Shown: positions 9,187-15,482 of the stretch, piece by piece
How the letters are laid out: every line of letters begins with the position of its first letter
How positions within the stretch are numbered: position 1 is the first letter of the stretch
From: Acidobacteriota bacterium
GTDB taxonomy: Bacteria; Acidobacteriota; UBA4820; DSQY01
Direction of reading: 5' to 3'
NCBI GenBank assembly: GCA_021787565.1
Contig: JAJYLT010000025.1
Coordinates: 1 to 57,992 of the forward strand
DNA: 57,992 bases
The notes under the pieces: model-generated
The model's database searches: none
What the model was told of the DNA's origin: nothing
What the model saw: the letters and a program-made list of their open reading frames with translations, nothing else
Position numbers and translations under genes: made by a program

Positions 9187-9669
9187 TCAGGGCGGATTCG
9201 CGACCAGGTGGCCGTTCTTGACGACTACATCGTCCTGGGTGCCCCATTGCCTGTCGGGTCCCGCGGAGCTCAGCGTGTAGTTGTTGCCCTCTCCATCGTA
9301 GCGCACCTTGCCGCCCCATGGATCTACGGAGGGGATAGACCGGATGCCGTCCTTGAGCAGCACATCCGTGCCCTTGCCTTGCGGAATCTGGCCGTTATCG
9401 ATCTGGTACTGGAGAATCGCATCGTTCGCCGATTCCAAACTGACGATGAAGGCCTTGCGGATGGGCGGCCCGGGATTGAAGGCTGCGGGGGGAGGACCAC
9501 TGGACTTGCCCTCGCAGGCGGCCATCGCGGCCAGTACCGCAACGCCAAGGAGAAGAAGGAGTGGCCTGCGCCCCGGAGCCTGGGCCGCCGCCGAACGAAC
9601 CGGTCGCAAGGAGGGGAGATGCGCTGCCGTCCCATTCGCTTCACTGCCCCGCCGCTTTCTCGCGCCCAT
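9187..9669 (-). CDS. Putative lipoprotein with a GspG-like pseudopilin C-terminal domain
   Basis: The 160-residue product has a long basic N terminus, then a hydrophobic run ending in AVLAAMAAC near residue 52, which looks like a lipobox with Cys as the lipidated residue. The remainder matches the soluble half of type II secretion pseudopilin GspG: an ILQYQIDNGQIPQ helix, then DPWGGKVRYDGEG and SAGPDRQWGTQDD, the loop that binds calcium in GspG proteins. The prepilin motif G/FTLxE is absent, so it should not be processed as a pilin. ATG 9669 is chosen for its GGAGGTG ribosome binding site. It ends 156 bases before the hbd start and begins 22 bases after the glutaryl-CoA dehydrogenase stop. 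Function is unknown. Confidence 0.72.
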   Translation of the reverse strand: MGARKRRGSEANGTAAHLPSLRPVRSAAAQAPGRRPLLLLLGVAVLAAMAACEGKSSGPPPAAFNPGPPIRKAFIVSLESANDAILQYQIDNGQIPQGKGTDVLLKDGIRSIPSVDPWGGKVRYDGEGNNYTLSSAGPDRQWGTQDDVVVKNGHLVANPP

Positions 9670-9691
9670 CTTCACCTCCAGGGCCCGCCGC

Positions 9692-10888
9692 TCACTCGCC
9701 CACCGGGTGGACACCCGCGCGGAAGGCCTCGTACCCGGTCACGTCAGCGCCCACCACGAGCTTGTGGATGTCGTGGGTGCCTTCGTAGGTGTACACGCTC
9801 TCCAGGTTCTGCATGTGCCGCATGGCCACGTACTCGTCCAGAATCCCGTTGGCGCCCTCGATGTCCCTCGCCATTCGGGCGCACTCCCGAGCCATGGCCA
9901 CGCAGTTCATCTTGGCCAGGCTCACCTGCGGGTGACGGAGGGTCCCGGCGTCCTTCATTCCGCCGAGCCTCCACACCATCAACTGGGCCTTGGTGATCTC
10001 GTTCACCATCCAGACGAGTTTATCCTGCACCAATTGGAAGCGCGCGATGGGTCCCTCGAACATGATCCGCTTGCTCGCGTACCTTAGGGCCTCGTCGTAG
10101 CAGGCCATGGCGGCCCCCACGGCGCCCCAGGCGATGCCGAAGCGGGCCTGGTTGAGGCAGGACAGGGGTCCCCGCAGGCCCTTCACGCCCGCGAGACGGT
10201 TCGCGTCGGGCACGAGCACGTCCTCGAAGATCAACTCGGAGGTGACCGATGCCCGGAGGGAGAGCTTTCCCTTCATCTCCGGCGCCGAGAACCCCTTCAT
10301 CCCCTTCTCCACGAGGAACCCCTGGATGCCGTCCTCGGTCTTGGCCCATACGACGGCTACGTCGGCGATGGTGCCGTTCGTGATCCACATCTTGGCGCCG
10401 TTCAGCACCCACTCGGCCCCCCGTCGCGCGGCCCTGGTCTTCATGGAAGAGGGGTCGCTGCCCGCGTCGGGTTCGGTCAGACCGTAGCACCCGATGGATT
10501 CTCCCTTCATCAGGGAGGGCAGCCAGCGATCTCTCTGCTCCTGGGAACCGTAGGTGAAGATCGGATACATGACCAGCGAGCTCTGGACGGAGGCAAAGGA
10601 GCGCAGGGCCGAATCCCCCCGCTCCAGCTCCTGCATGATCAGCCCGGCCGCCACGTTGTCCAGGCCGGCGCAACCGTACCGTTCGGGCAGGGTGGCACCC
10701 AGCAGCCCCATGCCGGCCATCTCGGGCACCAGTTCCAGGGGGAAGGTGCCCTCACGGTAGTGGCCGGCGATGATGGGGAGCACCCGCTCCTCCACCCAGC
10801 CGCGGACCGTGTCGCGGACCATCCTCTGTCCGTCATCCAGCAGGTCGTCCAACCGGTAGTAGTCCAGTCCCTGAAACTTGTTCGGCAT
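9692..10888 (-). CDS. gcdH: Glutaryl-CoA dehydrogenase-like acyl-CoA dehydrogenase
   Basis: This 398-residue flavoenzyme probably converts glutaryl-CoA to crotonyl-CoA and CO2 with FAD, in lysine, tryptophan or aromatic degradation. It carries the family signatures CYGLTEPDAGSDPSSM and NTYEGTHDIH-like TYEGTHDIHKL. The catalytic Glu falls near residue 368, at the same place as in characterised GcdH. The arginine of LRSFASVQSS corresponds to the residue that holds the second carboxylate in known glutaryl-CoA dehydrogenases, which argues for GcdH over a plain acyl-CoA dehydrogenase. ATG 10888 is preferred because GAGGAG lies 6 bases upstream and the family's N terminus begins just after it. The electron acceptor, presumably ETF, is not encoded here. 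Confidence 0.88.
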   Translation of the reverse strand: MPNKFQGLDYYRLDDLLDDGQRMVRDTVRGWVEERVLPIIAGHYREGTFPLELVPEMAGMGLLGATLPERYGCAGLDNVAAGLIMQELERGDSALRSFASVQSSLVMYPIFTYGSQEQRDRWLPSLMKGESIGCYGLTEPDAGSDPSSMKTRAARRGAEWVLNGAKMWITNGTIADVAVVWAKTEDGIQGFLVEKGMKGFSAPEMKGKLSLRASVTSELIFEDVLVPDANRLAGVKGLRGPLSCLNQARFGIAWGAVGAAMACYDEALRYASKRIMFEGPIARFQLVQDKLVWMVNEITKAQLMVWRLGGMKDAGTLRHPQVSLAKMNCVAMARECARMARDIEGANGILDEYVAMRHMQNLESVYTYEGTHDIHKLVVGADVTGYEAFRAGVHPVGE

Positions 10889-11223
10889 GGCGGCTCCTCG
10901 GTCTGCCCGCGCCCGCTGCTCCCGGAGCGCCCATCCGCGCCCTCCGCCGGCACCTGGCGCACGCCAACTAGCGTACCGCATTTCGGAGCGGCTTTCACAC
11001 GGAGCAAGGCGCGCCCGACTCCGCGGTGAAGACGCCTACCCGCCGCGAAACCCGCTGATTCCCTAGGGTTCCTCGGCCAGGAGGGGTATCGCCCGTTCTC
11101 GCACCACGGCCCGCAGATTTTCCGCGTCCAACCGCGAGCGCCTCGGAGGCACTGAAATCTCTCGCGGTGAGCGCTCCACCCGTCGTCACCAGCGGAGATG
11201 GCCCATGGAAGCTCCCTTGAGAC
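10889..11223. other. Intergenic stretch upstream of gcdH
   Basis: These 335 bases between the gcdH start and the terminator of the next gene show no credible coding potential, repeat or RNA gene. A gcdH promoter is expected here, but no clear -35/-10 pair could be picked. Confidence 0.5.
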
Positions 11224-11251
11224 AAAGAGGCCGCCCGGAGGCGGCCTCTTT
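11224..11251 (-). terminator. Rho-independent terminator, possibly bidirectional
   Basis: A perfect 12-bp inverted repeat (11224-11235 and 11240-11251, loop CGGA) with a GC-rich core ends in TTT on either strand. It lies 20 bases after the stop of the basic-tailed protein gene, so it most likely terminates that gene. Confidence 0.75.
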
Positions 11252-11271
11252 CTCAAAGCGAAGGAGTGATT

Positions 11272-11901
11272 CTACAGTTCCTGGGTGCCCATCACCTCCG
11301 CCACGCTCTTGGGGGTCTTGCGGCGCGCCGGACCTTTCCGCTTCGGTCTCTTGGTGGCCACGGCCTCAACGGCTTTGGCCTTTGGCTTGGCCGCCGCCTT
11401 GCCTCCGGCCGCGGCTTTCTTTGCCGCGCCTTTGGCGGCCTTCTCGGCCGGGGCCTTCAGTTTCCAAAGGCCACGCGTGCTCCCCGTCGTGAGCACCCCC
11501 TCATTCCTGAGGGTGCTGAAGTGTTGGCGGCCCGTGGGAGGGATCGACAGGCCATCAGCGAGGAAGCAGGCGTGAATGTGGGCGTCCGACACCTCGTCCA
11601 CGCCTTCCTGCCGCCAGAACTGAACGTACTGCAGGTATCGCTCCTTGTTGCTACGGAGCTCCTTCCCCTCCATGAAGGACTTCAGCGCGGCCTTGTCCAC
11701 CTCAGGAACGGGCCGCTTGCGAAGGGCGGCTTTCTCCCCCGTGGGCTTGGCCGCCCTGGCGCGCTTCTTGACCCGGGCCTCCGGTATGCCGCCCTCGGCA
11801 AGGAAGGCTTCGATATACGACTCCACAAAGCCGCGGTCTCCTTCGACGTCCAATTCGAACTCACCATGGCGGATGTGGATTCGGTACGGCATGGTTGTCA
11901 T
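11272..11901 (-). CDS. Putative DNA-binding protein with histone H1-like Lys/Ala-rich tail
   Basis: The 209-residue product has three parts. Residues 1-35 form a small acidic beta-rich segment (YRIHIRHGEFELDVEGD, then FVESYIEAFL). Residues about 68-150 form a helical domain that could be a winged helix (RYLQYVQFWRQEG through STLRNEGVLTTGSTRGLWKLK). Residues about 150-209 are a Lys/Ala/Pro tail like histone H1 or AlgP-type bacterial proteins. No family was recognised with certainty. ATG 11901 has AGGAGGAG 6 bases upstream, a sigma70-type promoter lies at 11943-11971, and a terminator follows the stop, so the gene is a self-contained transcription unit. A chromatin or nucleoid role is inference from the tail. 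Confidence 0.8.
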   Translation of the reverse strand: MTTMPYRIHIRHGEFELDVEGDRGFVESYIEAFLAEGGIPEARVKKRARAAKPTGEKAALRKRPVPEVDKAALKSFMEGKELRSNKERYLQYVQFWRQEGVDEVSDAHIHACFLADGLSIPPTGRQHFSTLRNEGVLTTGSTRGLWKLKAPAEKAAKGAAKKAAAGGKAAAKPKAKAVEAVATKRPKRKGPARRKTPKSVAEVMGTQEL

Positions 11902-11942
11902 GTTCTCTCCTCCTAAGGAATAGGCCCTCACCTATTTCTTCC

Positions 11943-11971
11943 AATGTAATGGGTTTCGTTCTTCCTGTCAA
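11943..11971 (-). promoter_or_regulatory. Sigma70-type promoter for the basic-tailed protein gene
   Basis: On the minus strand a perfect TTGACA (-35, 11966-11971) and TACATT (-10, 11943-11948) are separated by exactly 17 bases, about 41 bases upstream of ATG 11901. Confidence 0.8.
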
Positions 11972-12173
11972 GTCAATCATGACAACCACCCGGGAACTCC
12001 CGCCGCGCTGAAGTGGACACGAGGCGACGCGGGGATGCCGGATCCAGCGGAGGCGGAGGCGGCGCGATCATCCCCCGGGGGTTAGACGAGAGCGCTGGAC
12101 TCGCTCCGTTCGAAGGCGGACGGCCGGGGAGGCGGTGGTTTTCTGGGGCGTCCTCTTCCTGGGACGCGGAAGG

Positions 12174-12734
12174 TCAGCCTCGCGAGCGGCCCAGCGGCGC
12201 GAGTGCCGAGGCCGCCAGGACCTTGACAACCTCGCCGGGGACGAAGGGGGCAATCCCCAGGAGGAAGGCGCGAGCCGGGTCGAGGTGCAACACGAAGGCC
12301 AGCCAAGCCGCGCCCATCAGGAGGATAATGAGGTCGGCGCCGGCCAGCAGGGCCACCCGGGAAGCCATGCGCTCGCCGGCCCTGCCCCAGAGCCCTCCCA
12401 CCAGGAGGGAGGCTGGAAGGAAGCCCCACAGGTAGCCGGCATCCGGGCCCGCGAGAACGAACGCCCCGGCGGCGGCGCCCGCAAAGACGGCCAGCCCCGA
12501 GGCGCCCACGACCAGATAGGCGGTTTGGACTACCGCGGCCCAGTTCCGCCCAAGCCAGGCACCACCAAGAAGCACGAAGAGCGTCTGGAGGGTGACTGGA
12601 ACGGGAGTGAAGGGAAGGGGGATCCACACGTAGGCCCCCAGCACGGTGCCCAGCAGGAAAAACACGGCCAGCGCGACCCGTTCCGCGGTGGCGCCGCCGA
12701 TTTCGATTCCGAGCGCTCCCTCGATGCGGTCCAT
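12174..12734 (-). CDS. bioY: BioY family biotin transporter, substrate-binding subunit
   Basis: This 186-residue integral membrane protein captures biotin as the S component of an ECF transporter or acts alone. The family signature PFTPVPVTLQTLFVLLGGAW lies at about residues 40-60, GPDAGYLWGF near 95-105 and a PFVPGEVVKVLAA segment near the C terminus, with about six hydrophobic helices throughout. No ATPase (EcfA/BioM) or EcfT/BioN gene is adjacent, so it either shares a module encoded elsewhere or works alone. ATG 12734 is chosen for the AAGGAGGA ribosome binding site. Upstream sequence to 13084 holds repeats and no obvious biotin operator. Confidence 0.92.
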   Translation of the reverse strand: MDRIEGALGIEIGGATAERVALAVFFLLGTVLGAYVWIPLPFTPVPVTLQTLFVLLGGAWLGRNWAAVVQTAYLVVGASGLAVFAGAAAGAFVLAGPDAGYLWGFLPASLLVGGLWGRAGERMASRVALLAGADLIILLMGAAWLAFVLHLDPARAFLLGIAPFVPGEVVKVLAASALAPLGRSRG

Positions 12735-12873
12735 CTCTATCCTCCTTGCCGGCCCGTTTCCCCTGGCGCCCGGTCCATTAGCCGCCCGGCCACGTACCTC
12801 ACCCATCCGTGGGCGGGGAATCGGTGAGCACATTCATGTTAGCGCATCCGGCCCTACCAATGCCATGCCGTCC

Positions 12874-12912
12874 GGTTGGATGATGGATGATGGATGAGGG
12901 ATGAGGGAGCGA
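12874..12912. repeat. 7-bp tandem array (GGATGAT/GGATGAG type)
   Basis: About four heptamers (GGATGAT, GGATGAT, GGATGAG, GGATGAG) follow the word GGTT, in the bioY-exporter spacer. The array at 15242 begins with the same GGTTGGATGAT. Confidence 0.75.
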
Positions 12913-12929
12913 TCACCCGTTCGCGGCCC

Positions 12930-13042
12930 AGTCGCCGTCGGGCGACGGCTCCCACGACGCACGGGGCTTGCCTGTGGGAGCGATTGCTCCATCGCGACGG
13001 GGCGCCGGCGGTTCAGTCGCCGCTGGGAAGCGCCTCCCACAA
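12930..13042. repeat. Cluster of three REP-like palindromic units
   Basis: Three related units each begin GTGGGAG and end with GCGAC-type sequence: minus strand from 12954, plus strand from 12974, minus strand from 13041. Each can fold into an imperfect hairpin. The alternating orientation resembles bacterial interspersed mosaic elements made of REP sequences. Similar units occur at 48336-48427 and 55042-55116. The cluster lies between the end of the exporter gene and bioY. Confidence 0.7.
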
Positions 13043-13084
13043 GGAGAGCCGAAACCCCGGCCCTGATTCCAGCGCCTTCACCGC

Positions 13085-15154
13085 TTACGCCCCAGGCAGC
13101 GCCTCCTGCTGGAGGTTCCGGCCCCCGGCAAGCTGGGTGCGATAGAGATGGGCGTAAAGGCCGCCGGTGGCCAGGAGCTCGGCGTGGGTGCCCTGCTCCA
13201 CGATCCGCCCCTTCTTGAGAACGAGGATCTTGTCGGCGTCCTGGACGGTGGAAAGCCGGTGGGCGACCACCAGGGCCGTCCTCCCTTTCAGGAGGTCCTT
13301 CAGGGCCTGCTGGATCAGCGCCTCGGTCTGGCTGTCCACGCTCGCCGTGGCCTCGTCCAGCACCAGAATCCTCGGGTCGGCCACCAAGGCCCGGGCGAAG
13401 GAGACCAACTGGCGCTCGCCCTGGGAAATCGTGGTGCCGCGCTCGTTCAGGCTGTGGCGGAGGCCATCGGGAAGCTTGTCCAGGATCATCTGCGCCCGGC
13501 TGGCTTCCAGGGCTGCGTGCAGGCGCTCAGGGGGCACCTCCCTGAAAAGGGTGATGTTGTTCTGGAGGCTGCCGGCGAAGAGGAAGAGATCCTGCTGGAC
13601 GAAGGCGAACTGGCGCCGAAGCTCCTGCACGTCCCAATCCTGGATGGGGATCGAGTCCACGAGGATGCTGCCGTGTCCGGGCTGCAGCTCGTAGAACCGG
13701 AGCAGAAGGGAGGTGATGGTGGTCTTGCCCGAGCCGGTGGCCCCGACCAGCGCCACCGTCTTCCCGCACGGGACCTCGAAGGTGACCCGGTCCAAGACGG
13801 GCTGGCCCTCCTCGTAAGCGAAGCTGACGTCCTCGAACTGGATGCTTCCGCAAGGCCGGGCGGGGGAGCGTCCGAGGCCCGGGTCCTCGGCGGCTGTATC
13901 CAGGATTCTAAAGAGGCGCTCGCTCGCCACGACGCTGCTCTGCACGATGTTGAATTTTTCGGCCAGGTCCTGAAGGGGCATGAAGAGCATCCGCAGGTAG
14001 AGCAGGAAGGCCACCATGGTGCCGATGCTGATCTGCTGGCGGAGCGCCTGGCCGCCTCCGGTCCAGACCACGATGGCCACGGCGGAGGTGGCGAAGGCGT
14101 CGATGAGCGGGCGAAACACCGCGAAGATGTAGATGAGGCGCATCTGGGTCTTGTAGTAGGCCACGCCGAGGTCGTTGAAACGGTCAAACGCCTTGCGCTC
14201 GAAGGTGAAGCTCTTGAGGACCGTGATCCCCTGCACGGCCTCCTGAAGGAAGGTGTTGATCTTGGCGAGCTGGACCCGGATCTCCCGGTAGATCTTCTGC
14301 GATACGGCCTTGAACCAGAGCGCCAGCAATACGAGCGGCGGGGCCAGAAGGAGGAGGTGTTCCGTGAGCCCCACGTCCAGGCTCAGGAGGACGGCCAGGA
14401 TCCCAGCGAAGAGGGCCACGTCGCTCACGGCCGTGGCCACCACCTCGGTGAACAGCTCCGAGAGGGTGGCCGTGTCGTTGTTCACCCTCGTCACCAGGCG
14501 TCCCACCGGATTTTCGTCGAAATAGCGGATGGGCAGGCGGTGCAGGTGCGAGAAGAGTTGGCCCCGCATGCGCTGGACCGCCCGCTGGCCCAGCCGGTTC
14601 AGCCCCACCGACACGCCGTAGCTGAGAAAGAAATTGGCCATCAGCAGGACCAGGTACCAGAAGGCCAAGCCGATGATGCCGCTTCGCTGGGGGCCCAGAA
14701 GGCGCCTTCGCTGGGGAGCAGGCAGCCGGTCCAGCGACGAGGCCGACAAGAACTGGCTTGCGTGGCGCCGGCCGGCGTAGGGGAGGCGGTAGTATCGCTC
14801 CTTCGAGGCGAGACCGCGGAGCCCCAGCTCCGTCCGCTGCGCCTTGGTCAGGTCGGCGCTTCTCACGAAGGCCTGGCGGCCGCCCGCTTCGGGCGTGTAG
14901 CTGGGAAGGGAGGCCAACTGCCGCGCGAGGACCGGATCCTTGAGCTCAACGAGCTGGTAGGGAGGAAGGATGTAGGCGTCGATCGCCCGGCGGGTGATCA
15001 GGGGAAGGGCAAGTTCCAGCCCGGCCAGGATCATGGAGCCGGCTATGCAGAGCGCCAGCAGCCATCGCTGGCCGCGCACGTAGGCCATGATCCGGCGAAA
15101 ATGCCGGAACAGCGTGAACGCGCCCAGCCGCTCTTCCTCCCGCTGGATCGCCAT
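13085..15154 (-). CDS. ABC exporter half-transporter with intact catalytic glutamate (YheH/BmrD-like)
   Basis: The 689-residue product fuses a six-helix exporter membrane domain to an ATPase domain. It has a long extra loop between the first two helices (about residues 50-160), as in the larger subunit of heterodimeric exporters. Walker A is GATGSGKT near residue 473 and Walker B ends in LDEATASVD near 601, with the normal catalytic Glu. The ABC signature is altered to ISQGE near 575. In heterodimers of the TM287/288 or BmrCD type, this subunit has the good Glu and the poor signature, and its partner the reverse, exactly as seen with the gene at 15483. The start is uncertain because no ribosome binding site precedes ATG 15154. 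Substrate (lipid or drug) is unknown. Confidence 0.92.
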   Translation of the reverse strand: MAIQREEERLGAFTLFRHFRRIMAYVRGQRWLLALCIAGSMILAGLELALPLITRRAIDAYILPPYQLVELKDPVLARQLASLPSYTPEAGGRQAFVRSADLTKAQRTELGLRGLASKERYYRLPYAGRRHASQFLSASSLDRLPAPQRRRLLGPQRSGIIGLAFWYLVLLMANFFLSYGVSVGLNRLGQRAVQRMRGQLFSHLHRLPIRYFDENPVGRLVTRVNNDTATLSELFTEVVATAVSDVALFAGILAVLLSLDVGLTEHLLLLAPPLVLLALWFKAVSQKIYREIRVQLAKINTFLQEAVQGITVLKSFTFERKAFDRFNDLGVAYYKTQMRLIYIFAVFRPLIDAFATSAVAIVVWTGGGQALRQQISIGTMVAFLLYLRMLFMPLQDLAEKFNIVQSSVVASERLFRILDTAAEDPGLGRSPARPCGSIQFEDVSFAYEEGQPVLDRVTFEVPCGKTVALVGATGSGKTTITSLLLRFYELQPGHGSILVDSIPIQDWDVQELRRQFAFVQQDLFLFAGSLQNNITLFREVPPERLHAALEASRAQMILDKLPDGLRHSLNERGTTISQGERQLVSFARALVADPRILVLDEATASVDSQTEALIQQALKDLLKGRTALVVAHRLSTVQDADKILVLKKGRIVEQGTHAELLATGGLYAHLYRTQLAGGRNLQQEALPGA

Positions 15155-15168
15155 CAGCAGGAGAAAGT

Positions 15169-15203
15169 GAGAAGCGAGAAGTGAAAAGTGAGAAGTGAAA
15201 GAA
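15169..15203. repeat. 7-bp tandem array (GAGAAGT type)
   Basis: Five heptamers (GAGAAGC, GAGAAGT, GAAAAGT, GAGAAGT, GAAAGAA) lie just upstream of the exporter gene start at 15154, where a promoter or ribosome binding site would be expected. Confidence 0.7.
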
Positions 15204-15241
15204 CCGGCATCCGCGGCTCTCCTCTCATCCTAAATCCCTCG

Positions 15242-15276
15242 GGTTGGATGATAGATGATGGATGATGGATGAAAGG
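15242..15276. repeat. 7-bp tandem array (GGATGAT type)
   Basis: Four heptamers (GGATGAT, AGATGAT, GGATGAT, GGATGAA) follow GGTT inside the 328-base spacer between the two exporter genes. Confidence 0.75.
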
Positions 15277-15346
15277 AGCGACGGCGTCCGGGGAGCGTTC
15301 GCATCTGTGGGTGGAGGGTAGAGGGGCCAGGGATGAACCGTTTACT

Positions 15347-15463
15347 AAATCCCACATCCTCTGTGGCTCGGTGTCTCTGTGGTTTGCCTTTTTCAATTTG
15401 CCATTCGCCATTTGCCATCCCAAATCCCAAATCCTTCGTGCCTTGGTGCCTTCGTGGTGAATC
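15347..15463 (-). repeat. Modular word repeat, copy 1
   Basis: Read on the minus strand, the order is: ACCACGAAGGCACCAAGGCAC-like words, GGATTTGGGAT words, GGCAAATGGCGAATGG words, AATTGAAAAAGGCAAACC, ACAGAGACACCGAGCCAC, then GGGATTTAG. The same modules in the same order occur at 32269 and 57808. No coding sense was found. Confidence 0.7.
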
Positions 15464-15482
15464 CTTTTCTTCCGCATTTCCC

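Noticed and set aside
13148-15184. A 678-codon open frame on the plus strand
   Set aside because: It is antisense to the exporter gene with intact Walker motifs, and its translation is low-complexity. The same applies to long antisense frames at 15624-17321, 24603-26411, 34249-36309, 52059-54464 and 55903-57960.
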